Source: Gemmatimonadales bacterium (lineage in GTDB: Bacteria; Gemmatimonadota; Gemmatimonadetes; Palauibacterales; Palauibacteraceae). Taken from it: DNA of 10,517 nt. This document shows, one piece after another, positions 1 through 7,030 of the stretch. The stretch covers positions 1 to 10,517 of the forward strand of contig JAUWDL010000018.1 in NCBI GenBank assembly GCA_030608825.1, written 5' to 3'. Numbering within the stretch: the stretch's first letter is position 1; the number at the start of each line of letters is the position of its first letter. Below the pieces are notes generated by a model that was given only the letters and a program-made list of their open reading frames with translations, made no database searches and was not told where the DNA came from. Both the position numbers and the translations under genes were made by a program.

Positions 1-30
1 AGACGGCGTAACCCCAACAATACTCCTACG

Positions 31-60
31 TATGGCGGTTCAGAGCCCACATTCGCCATA
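31..60. repeat. 7-bp inverted repeat upstream of the PLD-family gene
   Basis: TATGGCG at 31-37 is matched exactly by its reverse complement CGCCATA at 54-60, with a 16-base spacer. It lies about 85 bases before the chosen start of the PLD-family gene. It could be an operator, or a hairpin at the end of a transcript entering from the left. There is no T-run after it, so a terminator is not well supported. The rest of 1-142 shows no convincing promoter. Confidence 0.3.
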
Positions 61-142
61 TTGTCTCCCAGGCCTCGGCTCGACTCTTGCCCACGTACGG
101 GGCGCACGCACCGGCACCGCCTGGATTCCTGGACTGGGACAA

Positions 143-3100
143 ATGGAACAGCCAATGCGGGTGTGGTTCCTGACCCTCGCGATCGCTCTCGCTTCGCCTC
201 AAGGTTTGGCCGCGCAGGTCTCCGGCGACCCGGACAGCGGAGGGGTCACCAAGTCGATGGGACTCCCGCTTATCTGGAAGCCGTACCTCGGGTGGGAGGC
301 CGGCGCCTATCGCCCTGCCGACAACACCGAGTTCGGCGTCCTGATGGATGTCGGGGTGTTCAAGGATCTCTTCAACCCCACGATCGGAGGTCCGGGTCTC
401 CAGGGCGAAGGATACATCGGCGCCCGAGAGTCGGGTCCCGACGGTGGATTGCGCGCCCTCCTGGCGATTCCCATGCTCCGGCTCGGACTCGGCGCCGATT
501 ACAACTTCCGAGACACGTCGCTCGACTTCCTCGTCCGCCTCTCCGCTCCGTTACGGCGCAGCGGGATCATCGGAAACGGAAGCCGGCTCCGACTGAACTG
601 GCTCCCGTGGAGAGGCCACACCGTCAGCTTCGGGCTAACGGTCCCTCTCGGCCAGGGCGCTCTTGGCAACACCAGGGCGCGGGACGCCCACGTCAGCCTG
701 CCCGACGGGCGACTCCAGCCGATGCCCTCGCCGAGCGTTGAGCCTGCGCTCGAGGATGCCCTCGCCAACGTCGCCGAGACCGCTCACTGGGTGAACCGGC
801 TGACAACGCCGTTCATCGATCAGGGAGGCGGCAACCCCGAGGAGGCCATGGCCAACTTCCAGGTGGGTCTCGCCGAGCTCGAGACGCACTTCGCCTCTCA
901 GAGTACCCTGTTTCCAACCGGCCCCACGGCCGAGGCGGAGGTGCTGGCCTATCACGCTGAGCTGGAACGAGCCTTCTCCGTCGCGGCTTCCGGCCTCGCT
1001 CTTCCGGTGGGCGTCAGCACCCGGGAGGGCCGCATGGTGGCGGCGCAGGCGAAGGAGCTTCTCCTCGACTTCGTGATCTTCCCCTACAACCGGCTTCTCG
1101 GCCGGAGAAAGAAGACGGACACGACGCTCGGCCTGGCTCGCGAAGCCGAAACCGCTTTCAGGAGCTGGCTCCCCGCCTCCGGTCTCGTGACCCCGGAGCG
1201 GCGCGATGAGGTCTTGTACGTCTTTCGAAGTTTGGTTGAGATCGTAGAGGAGAACCGGCGACTCTCTCGGGAGAGGTGGGGAAGCCCGCGGCTGGTCTGG
1301 ATTCCGCTTCAGTACGCGCTGCTCCCCGAACAGCACGACACGCAGGCGGAGCTGAACGCCATCGTGGAGCGCGCGGTCGGCAAACCGTTCGTAGATGGCA
1401 ACCGGGTCTGGTATGTCGACAACCGCGAGTTCCACCAGGAGGTCGGTGCGATCCTCCGCCGCGCCGAAGACTACAGCGTCCTGTGGATCCACGACATCCA
1501 GGGTCAAAACGGGAACGGGGATCCGGACGCGGTCACGTTCCACACCGTGGCACAGGGATACCTCCGCGCTCTGATCGAGTGTGTCCGCCGCTACGACGAG
1601 ACGAAGAAGATGCCGGTGCACCTCCTCTTCTTCGATCAGCACCGCTTCGAGGACCACAAGGCGCGGCCCTGGATGAAGCTCCTCGAGAGCCCCATGACCT
1701 ACAGGATGGACCTGCCGGACGACTTCGCCTACATGGCCGACTCGATCCGGGCGGCGCAGGCGGATCTCCGAGAGGCCGTAGCCCGGTCGTCGCTCCTTCA
1801 GGAGAGGGCTTCGCTGTACGGGGAGAAGTGGCTGGAGAACCGGATCAAGGTCCATGTGAGCATCACGAACCCGGCCGATCCGACCTACTGGTCGAATCAA
1901 CTGCTGCCGGCAATCAAGTGGCCCGACAACGTGATGCGCGATCACCGAAAGCTGGCGTTCTACGACATCACCGAGGAGGACCCCTACCGCGGCATGGTGG
2001 TCTACGGAGGGATGGGAATCGGCGAGCACTACTCCGGGCCGGGTTGGGAGGACCGGGGGATTCTGCTGCAGGGACCCGCGGCACTGTCGATCAAGAGCGC
2101 CGCGCGAGAGCTGCTCCTTCAGCAGGGTTTCTCCGAAGAGGAGATCCCCTTCCCGCTCCGCCCGCGGCCGAAACCGGTGGACTACGACGAGATCGTCCGG
2201 GCCGAGGTGGAAGCCGGACGCGCCATCTCGCTCGCGCTCGAGCTCCACAACGAGACCGGCCACGGGCCCAAGCTCATCAACGTTCTCAAGGCAACACTCT
2301 ACACGTTGATGCCCCCCGGCTCGGTCCTCATCATCCCGGATTCCCTGTGGATCTCACCCATTCTCGCCTCGTGGCTGGTGGGGAACAGCCTCCGGGGAGG
2401 CCGTGTGCTGATCGTCGCCCCTGCGCTCGCGAACGCGCCCAGCAACCGGTTCCCCCAGATGTCGCGCGCCCAGGAGTTGTTCGCGCGCCTCATCGTGCTC
2501 CAGGAGGAGCTCGATCCCCAGATCCGTGCCGCCGGAGGCATGCTCAAGACCGGAGTGTATGCGCTCGACGTGGGCGCCGGAGACGTGCCCGGCAGGCTGC
2601 GAGTGATCGAGGAGGGTTTCGCCACCGAGCCCTTCCTCAGAGATGTCGTGGGACTTCAATCGCCTGTTGCGTGGTCGGTGCGAAGCGAGCGCATGCTCCG
2701 GGAATCAGGCGGCAGTCGTGACGCGGACGCGAGCGCGAAGGAGAAACCGAAGCTGCACGCCAAGACTCAGTTTCTCGCCTCCGCGGAGGCGTGGCGCGCG
2801 ATCACGGAACGGCCGGATCTGGGTCCGCTCGTCGATTACTTCATCGGACAGATGATGCGGCGGGGAGAGCCGCCAGACCGAGAGGACGACGGCCGGTCGC
2901 TCTCGGACAACGCACCTGTCTACCTCGCCGTGCAACGCGCGGTCATGGAGGAGACGCCGCCGGAGACGCTGGAGAAGTTCGTGGCCTACCTGATGGTGGG
3001 ATCCTACAACCAGAACTACCGCTCCATGCTCATGGACGGGGAGGTAATGCTCACGGTCGAGGGCGGGGCGGTGATCCAGGGGCTCATCGACTACCTGAGC

Positions 3101-3211
3101 CTTCTCGGGACGACGACCTGGGTGGACACCCTCGAGGAGCTGGAGGAGTACCTGCCGGCCTACGGCGGGCTCAAGTTCAAGTTCGCCCGGAGCTTCAAGG
3201 AGATGCTCTAG
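143..3211 (+). CDS. Exported phospholipase D superfamily protein with beta-rich N-terminal domain
   Basis: This 1022-residue protein begins with a signal peptide (MRVWFLTLAIALAS, cleavage near GLAAQ, about residue 24). Residues 30-170 are beta-rich and barrel-like. Residues 170-430 are mainly helical and unassigned. The PLD region starts near residue 445. A full HxKx4D motif, HRKLAFYD (601-608), is followed by VVYGGMGIG and WEDRGILLQGPAA, which match the strand and Gly-Pro turn that follow this motif in the family. The second half has VLIIPDSLW (from 728), RGGRVLIVAP (near 754), a second motif KLHAK (His872, Lys874) and GSYNQNYRSMLMDGE (from 953), the usual GSxN...RS...E element. The second motif lacks its Asp: Ala stands at that position. 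PLD enzymes cleave phosphodiesters through a His intermediate. The substrate is unknown; periplasmic or outer-membrane phospholipid is a guess. The ATG at 155 is an equally good start. An upstream ATG at 32 would bury the signal peptide. The gene converges on the next one with a 7-base gap and no visible terminator. Confidence 0.82.
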   Translation: MEQPMRVWFLTLAIALASPQGLAAQVSGDPDSGGVTKSMGLPLIWKPYLGWEAGAYRPADNTEFGVLMDVGVFKDLFNPTIGGPGLQGEGYIGARESGPDGGLRALLAIPMLRLGLGADYNFRDTSLDFLVRLSAPLRRSGIIGNGSRLRLNWLPWRGHTVSFGLTVPLGQGALGNTRARDAHVSLPDGRLQPMPSPSVEPALEDALANVAETAHWVNRLTTPFIDQGGGNPEEAMANFQVGLAELETHFASQSTLFPTGPTAEAEVLAYHAELERAFSVAASGLALPVGVSTREGRMVAAQAKELLLDFVIFPYNRLLGRRKKTDTTLGLAREAETAFRSWLPASGLVTPERRDEVLYVFRSLVEIVEENRRLSRERWGSPRLVWIPLQYALLPEQHDTQAELNAIVERAVGKPFVDGNRVWYVDNREFHQEVGAILRRAEDYSVLWIHDIQGQNGNGDPDAVTFHTVAQGYLRALIECVRRYDETKKMPVHLLFFDQHRFEDHKARPWMKLLESPMTYRMDLPDDFAYMADSIRAAQADLREAVARSSLLQERASLYGEKWLENRIKVHVSITNPADPTYWSNQLLPAIKWPDNVMRDHRKLAFYDITEEDPYRGMVVYGGMGIGEHYSGPGWEDRGILLQGPAALSIKSAARELLLQQGFSEEEIPFPLRPRPKPVDYDEIVRAEVEAGRAISLALELHNETGHGPKLINVLKATLYTLMPPGSVLIIPDSLWISPILASWLVGNSLRGGRVLIVAPALANAPSNRFPQMSRAQELFARLIVLQEELDPQIRAAGGMLKTGVYALDVGAGDVPGRLRVIEEGFATEPFLRDVVGLQSPVAWSVRSERMLRESGGSRDADASAKEKPKLHAKTQFLASAEAWRAITERPDLGPLVDYFIGQMMRRGEPPDREDDGRSLSDNAPVYLAVQRAVMEETPPETLEKFVAYLMVGSYNQNYRSMLMDGEVMLTVEGGAVIQGLIDYLSLLGTTTWVDTLEELEEYLPAYGGLKFKFARSFKEML

Positions 3212-3218
3212 AGCGGTC

Positions 3219-4424
3219 TCAGGCGTCCTGGCCGGCCCCAGGCCTCAGGGCCGCGGTGGGACGCTTCCAGATCAGACGGACCAGGAAGACGAATAGCAGT
3301 CCGCCGACGAACACCAAACCCAGCAGCTGCAGAGCCCGGTAGAACGCCCGGTCGACGGCATCGTCCAGAACCAGCGTGGTCCGCCTCATCGCGCTGTCGG
3401 TGATGGCCGCCAGATCCGCCATCACCGCGATCCGCTCGCGAACGAGATCCTCGATCACGACGATCCGCTCCTCCGTGAGCCACTCCAGCGTCTCGATCCG
3501 CTGACGGTCGACGTCGCGGAGCGCGATCGCCGCCTCCTCTCCGACCACCCGGATCGCCTCGCTGGCTTGCTCGTCGATGACGGCGGGAAGCGTGTCCGCG
3601 AAGTCCGCGAGCCGCTGGGCCGAAACGTCGATCGACTCGACATCGCCGAGGAACTCGTCAATGGCCTGCTTCTCCAGGATGTCCAGCAGGAGCAGCTCCG
3701 ACTGCCAGCGGAACTGATCAGGCAGGCTGGCCGCGTAGAACTTCAGTCGCTCGCTCAGGTCCCCGAACTGCACGGCCAGATCGCCGAGGACCGCCAACCC
3801 GCCGCTCCGATCCTGCGCCAGGAGATCTGCGAACTCTTTGGTGACGGTCTCGCGAACGAAGTGCATGTCCGTGACGGGGTGGGCCGTGGCGTACTCCTCC
3901 ACATCCCGCTTCGGCCCGGAGACATCGCCGGAGACGGAGATCGAGCGGGCCAGCTCGTGGGCTTTGCGCTCCAACTCACGGGACGTCTCGATCGCGATCG
4001 GCTGGTGCTTGCCGAAGACCTCCCTGCCCGACCCCGTCTCGAAGAACTGCCTCATCTGCACGGTCAGGACCCACATGTCGTAGAGGCCGATCAGCGGATC
4101 CAGTGCAAACGCCGCCACCTGGGCCGCCGAGAGGACGTTGATCTTCCACCTGAGGGCCTGCCGGTCGATCTCCGGGTCGTCGGTCGCCTTGAGTATCCGA
4201 TCGGCGGCTTCTTCCACGTCGCCCGCAAACTCCTCAGAGTAGCCGTAGACCCTCAGCCGAAGCTCGTTGGTGGGCATCTCGATGTTGGGCGCGCTGCGTA
4301 TCAGGGCCGATTGCGGCGGCGGGGCCGTCGAGCAGGCGGCGGTGAGCGCTGCGGCCAGCAGCAGAGCTGGATGCGGGCTGGTTGGGCTGCAGCGGCTCGC
4401 AAAACGGAAGGCAAGGCTCTTCAT
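3219..4424 (-). CDS. Envelope coiled-coil protein with lipobox and C-terminal membrane helix
   Basis: This 401-residue protein belongs to no family I can name. The N-terminus has a hydrophobic stretch ending LLLAAALTAAC (Cys31), an imperfect lipobox with Thr at -3 and Leu at -4, so lipidation is likely but not certain. Residues 60-270 are mostly helical, with a conserved-looking aromatic patch (RWKINVLSAAQVAAFALDP, then LYDMWVLTVQMRQFF). Residues 285-360 form a coiled coil with three 11-residue repeats starting RI at 309, 320 and 331. A membrane helix (about 364-384) is followed by Arg and Lys, predicting a cytoplasmic C-terminus and a periplasmic bulk. The ATG at 4424 was chosen because the upstream sequence reads GAGGAACTA-ATG, a good ribosome binding site, and because it gives the signal peptide; an in-frame extension to 4559 has neither. 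It lies downstream of the lipoprotein gene and converges with the PLD gene. A structural or tethering role is inferred. Confidence 0.75.
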   Translation of the reverse strand: MKSLAFRFASRCSPTSPHPALLLAAALTAACSTAPPPQSALIRSAPNIEMPTNELRLRVYGYSEEFAGDVEEAADRILKATDDPEIDRQALRWKINVLSAAQVAAFALDPLIGLYDMWVLTVQMRQFFETGSGREVFGKHQPIAIETSRELERKAHELARSISVSGDVSGPKRDVEEYATAHPVTDMHFVRETVTKEFADLLAQDRSGGLAVLGDLAVQFGDLSERLKFYAASLPDQFRWQSELLLLDILEKQAIDEFLGDVESIDVSAQRLADFADTLPAVIDEQASEAIRVVGEEAAIALRDVDRQRIETLEWLTEERIVVIEDLVRERIAVMADLAAITDSAMRRTTLVLDDAVDRAFYRALQLLGLVFVGGLLFVFLVRLIWKRPTAALRPGAGQDA

Positions 4425-4505
4425 TAGTTCCTCGCGGTCGGCCTCGCTGACAATGCGGGGGGATCGGTTGGCTAAAGGTAGTGGAGTGACATCGGAATGG
4501 GCGAG

Positions 4506-4519
4506 ACAGGACGTTCTGT
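4506..4519. promoter_or_regulatory. Imperfect 14-bp palindrome upstream of the coiled-coil gene
   Basis: ACAGGACGTTCTGT reads the same on the other strand except at one symmetric pair (G/T at positions 5 and 10); the ACAG/CTGT arms and the ACGT centre are exact. It lies about 80 bases upstream of the start at 4424, where an operator could sit. The arms loosely recall SOS-type boxes, but spacing and order do not match a known LexA consensus. No regulator can be assigned. Confidence 0.25.
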
Positions 4520-4536
4520 TCAAAGAAACTGCAAGG

Positions 4537-4567
4537 CTCCTCCGGCCGCCCGGAGCCACCGGAGGAG
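4537..4567 (-). terminator. Probable intrinsic terminator after the lipocalin-like lipoprotein
   Basis: A 9-bp GC-rich stem pairs CTCCTCCGG (4537-4545) with CCGGAGGAG (4559-4567) across a 13-base loop. An alternative 6-bp stem, CTCCGG (4540-4545) with CCGGAG (4550-4555), has a 4-base loop and uses the same arm. Read on the minus strand, the stem begins 22 bases after the stop at 4589 and is followed by CCTTGCAGTTTCTTTG, only moderately T-rich. It would partly insulate the coiled-coil gene from the lipoprotein gene upstream. Confidence 0.45.
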
Positions 4568-4588
4568 GTGTACCGGGAGCAGGTTGCG

Positions 4589-5095
4589 CTAACGGATGAC
4601 GATCGCGAACAGCAGGGCGGGCACCTCGGTACCGTCTCCGTCGAAGTCGTATTCCAGGTCGTCGGAGAGGAGCGTCAACGAAAACGCCGTCTTCGACGTC
4701 TGGAACTCGTAGGCGAAGTGGATGGTGTCGGCCGGCGCCGAGATGAGCTGCACCTGGATGAAGTCCCCCTGGATCTCATAGATACCGACCTCGACGTCGT
4801 CGTCCTCTCCCGGGGTCTGGATGATCTGCTGGTACTCGCCGTCGAACGAGAAGCGGAGGAAGAGGCTGAGCCCCGCCGTTATCGCGTCGAACGACTCTGT
4901 TGGATCATTCGCGTTGGTCAGCACCAGGTCGGTCGCGTGCCACTCTCCGGATATCTCCGCGGGCGTGATCGGCTTGACGAACTCGCTGAGGTCTCCGCAT
5001 CCGACGAGAGCGGCCAGCCCGACCGCCGAGAGTGACAGGCCGCCAAGCAGGCGGCGGTGAGGCAGCGTTCGCGATCTCGATTCGAAGGCGTTCAT
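4589..5095 (-). CDS. Small lipocalin-like lipoprotein
   Basis: This 168-residue protein has a classic lipoprotein signal: a basic start including HRR, a hydrophobic core and the lipobox LVGC with Cys33. The mature part looks all-beta. It opens with ISGEWHATDLVL (Gly-x-Trp at 50-52), the pattern that begins lipocalin-like small-ligand or lipid-binding barrels. It continues with alternating strands to a Pro-Ala-Leu-Leu-Phe end. An acidic stretch, DDLEYDFDGDGTE (145-157), resembles a calcium-binding loop, and another acidic run (GEDDDVE) lies at 96-102. The family assignment is pattern-based only, and the ligand is unknown. The ATG at 5095 was preferred over an in-frame TTG at 5134, which would only lengthen the basic region. 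No strong ribosome binding site is visible. It sits 88 bases after the hydrolase gene on the same strand and may share its transcript. Confidence 0.72.
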   Translation of the reverse strand: MNAFESRSRTLPHRRLLGGLSLSAVGLAALVGCGDLSEFVKPITPAEISGEWHATDLVLTNANDPTESFDAITAGLSLFLRFSFDGEYQQIIQTPGEDDDVEVGIYEIQGDFIQVQLISAPADTIHFAYEFQTSKTAFSLTLLSDDLEYDFDGDGTEVPALLFAIVIR

Positions 5096-5182
5096 TCCGA
5101 AGGTCCCGTTTCGCTCCAGGTTAGTCCACCCCAACCCAAAACCACTCCACTAGTGGCTTCCCATACCCCTGACGAGGCAAAT

Positions 5183-6349
5183 CTACTCGCTTCGACCGAA
5201 CCACGCGATCCGGGCCTGGTGGTCCGACCCATAGCGCTTCTCGATGCGCCTTTGTGACCCATCCAGATACGAGACTCGCCCGTCTCCGGCACGGCGAAAG
5301 AAGATGAAATCGGTAGGAAACGAGCCGTACGTCGGTTTCCCATCCCACGGCGGCGAGTCGGGGAAACACAGACGCATCTGGTCCACGGCGCTCTCTCCGG
5401 CGGACCAGGTGTTGAAGTCGCCGGCCGCCACCGTGGCGATCGGACCCAGCAGGTCTCCGCAGGCGGTATCTCCCGAGCCGACGCTGACGATCCCGCTGGT
5501 CACTCCTCCCGTTTCGATCAGGGCGAGAGCTTCGATCAGACCGGCCGCCTGCCGAAGCCGAGTCGTGTTCGCGGTCGTGAGCGTCCGATACAAGGTCGAC
5601 GCGACGTCCAGGTGCACGCTAACGACACGGAGCTGCATCCCGTTCGGCCCCGCGACTGTCGCTCCGACGGCCACCTTGCGGCCGGCTTCGAACGGCAGCT
5701 CGATCGCGAGCAGGTCCATCAGCGGGAGCGTCGAGAGGATCGCGTTGCCCTTGTCCTCACGCTCGGCCCCCATCGTCTGCGGGCCGTTGCGCGCTGAAGG
5801 CACGTAGAACAGCGCCAGGCCACAGTCACGAGCCAGCTCCACGATGTCCGGCCATCCCGTTGGGGCCGATTCGGGCTCGATCCGCGGTGGGAACTTGAAC
5901 AACTCCGGAACATCCGGGATCGCTTCCGACCGCCGGTGCGCCTCCTGGATAAGGAGGACGAAGTGGGAAAAGCCGGCCTCCAGCTCCAGCGACGTCGGAT
6001 GGCAGTCGTATCCTAGCACCTCTTCGAGGAAGAGAGGCACATCGCCGCCGCCGATGAGGATGTTCCAGGCGACGACCGCCACAGAGTCCGAGGGACCGAG
6101 GCTCGGGAAGGAGGCGCGCGGCAGTGCCTCCAGGACGTTGGATCCGACCGTCTCGCACCATCGTTCGTTGCTCTGCTCGTCACCCGGACCAGCGGGACCG
6201 TACCAGGTGACGGCTCCTCCGGAGGCGGCCGCGGCACGGTCCGGGCAGCCGCCATCCTCCGGCCCGAGCCGCATGCCGGCCGACGTCGCACACGCGGCCG
6301 ACAGCAGTGCCGAGAATCCGACCCCGCACACCCGAGCCGTCGGGATCAT
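5183..6349 (-). CDS. Exported endonuclease/exonuclease/phosphatase (EEP) family hydrolase
   Basis: This 388-residue protein carries the EEP fold from about residue 88 to the end, with the metal and catalytic residues in order: Asn96 in AWN, Glu136 in LLIQEAHR, Gly-Asn at 201-202 in DKGNAILS, His246 in VSVHLDV, Asp311 and Asn313 in AAGDFNTW, Asp347 in PTDFIFF, and Asp376-His377 in GSDHQAR. All look intact, so it should be active. The family cleaves phosphodiesters in nucleic acids, inositol phosphates or sphingomyelin; the substrate cannot be told here. The N-terminus (GFSALLSAAC, Cys20) is a short export signal and possibly a lipobox, with Ser at the unusual -3 position. Residues 45-85 (WYGP...WCETVG) are an extra N-terminal segment. 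Its ATG overlaps the stop of the glycine-zipper gene by 4 bases (ATGA), and no ribosome binding site is seen, so translational coupling is likely. Confidence 0.88.
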   Translation of the reverse strand: MIPTARVCGVGFSALLSAACATSAGMRLGPEDGGCPDRAAAASGGAVTWYGPAGPGDEQSNERWCETVGSNVLEALPRASFPSLGPSDSVAVVAWNILIGGGDVPLFLEEVLGYDCHPTSLELEAGFSHFVLLIQEAHRRSEAIPDVPELFKFPPRIEPESAPTGWPDIVELARDCGLALFYVPSARNGPQTMGAEREDKGNAILSTLPLMDLLAIELPFEAGRKVAVGATVAGPNGMQLRVVSVHLDVASTLYRTLTTANTTRLRQAAGLIEALALIETGGVTSGIVSVGSGDTACGDLLGPIATVAAGDFNTWSAGESAVDQMRLCFPDSPPWDGKPTYGSFPTDFIFFRRAGDGRVSYLDGSQRRIEKRYGSDHQARIAWFGRSE

Positions 6350-6987
6350 ATCCGAAACGAAAACGGAATCGTGACGCCGTCGCCCTCGTTCGCGTTCGCC
6401 TCGACGGCATCGAACACCCAGGCGGCGAGGCCTCCCGCGGCCACGCCGATCAGGCCGACGGCCGCCAGATCCGGAAGCCCGAAGGACGGCACCGTGAGCC
6501 ACAGGATCGAGCCGACGAACACCCCTGCTCCGAGGCCGAGCACGGCCCCTTCCGGTTGGGCTCCGATGGACATGCCGATCGCACCGGTCGAGAGCACGTC
6601 CAACCAGCCGTACTGCCGGACGACCTCCTTGAGCACGAAGCCCACAGCCGCGCCCGCGCCGAAGCCTATCGCCGCTCCCTTCGCCGAGCTGCCGAGCCGT
6701 GACGAATCCCAGGCACCAACCAGCGTTCCGCTGCCGAGGCCGATCACGCCGGCCGAGAGTGTCGATGCACGGGCGCAAGCCAGCTGGGAGAGCGTCTTCG
6801 AGCACGGGATCAGGCTGGCCGTCACGCCGAGCATCGCACCGGAGGCCGCCCCGAGCGCGGCCCCACCGATGGCGGCACCGGCAGATCCGGATGTCTCCTG
6901 CGCGTGCGCCTCCCCGGCTCCCCCGGGAATCAAGGTCCGGAGGGAGATGCAACAGACCGCCAGCAGGCGATGTGCAAAGGATCTCAT
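6346..6987 (-). CDS. Glycine-zipper membrane protein
   Basis: This 213-residue protein has a signal peptide ending EAHAQ (cleavage after Ala29). The rest is dominated by Gly/Ala-rich hydrophobic segments with small residues every four positions: GSAGAAIGGAALGAASGAML (34-53), LSAGVIGLGSGTLVGA (77-92), GAAIGFGAGAAVGFVL (104-119), GAVLGLGAGVFVGSILW (147-163) and VGLIGVAAGGLAAWVF (177-192). Such glycine zippers pack membrane helices tightly and occur in oligomeric or pore-like proteins. Cys62 and Cys71 could form a disulfide. The short polar tail ends PFSFRI. No named family is recognised, and whether it sits in the inner or outer membrane is unclear. The ATG at 6987 gives a compact signal peptide; an in-frame GTG at 7026, only 4 bases after the previous stop, is possible. 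The gene lies 43 bases after the DUF3943 gene and overlaps the hydrolase gene by 4 bases. Confidence 0.72.
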   Translation of the reverse strand: MRSFAHRLLAVCCISLRTLIPGGAGEAHAQETSGSAGAAIGGAALGAASGAMLGVTASLIPCSKTLSQLACARASTLSAGVIGLGSGTLVGAWDSSRLGSSAKGAAIGFGAGAAVGFVLKEVVRQYGWLDVLSTGAIGMSIGAQPEGAVLGLGAGVFVGSILWLTVPSFGLPDLAAVGLIGVAAGGLAAWVFDAVEANANEGDGVTIPFSFRI

Positions 6988-7030
6988 ACGGAAGGGCCGG
7001 ATCGCCTGTGGGGGACGAGCGAGCACGCGG

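Noticed and set aside
32..142. Upstream start for the PLD-family protein at the ATG at 32
   Set aside because: It would add 37 residues ahead of a clear signal peptide, and the ATG has no good ribosome binding site.
635..2263. Long open frame (542 codons) on the minus strand across the PLD-family gene
   Set aside because: It lies opposite a gene with clear PLD motifs, its translation is rich in Arg, Val and His without domains, and long antisense frames are expected at this GC content.
1276..2721. 481-codon frame on the same strand, shifted inside the PLD-family gene
   Set aside because: The translation is dominated by Arg, Gly, Pro and Ala, typical of an out-of-frame reading of GC-rich DNA. 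The PLD motifs are uninterrupted in the other frame, so it is not a frameshift remnant.
3227..3242. CCTGG/CCAGG stem at the convergent gene ends as a bidirectional terminator
   Set aside because: It is inside the C-terminal codons of the minus-strand gene, has only 5 bp and has no T-run on either side.
5147..5156. Perfect 10-bp palindrome CCACTAGTGG between the hydrolase and lipoprotein genes
   Set aside because: It is short, with no loop for a hairpin and no promoter elements around it; a chance occurrence is plausible.
6350..6952. N-terminal extension of the EEP hydrolase frame up to 6952
   Set aside because: The extension is an out-of-frame reading of the glycine-zipper gene. The ATG at 6349 gives a signal sequence and a 4-base overlap.
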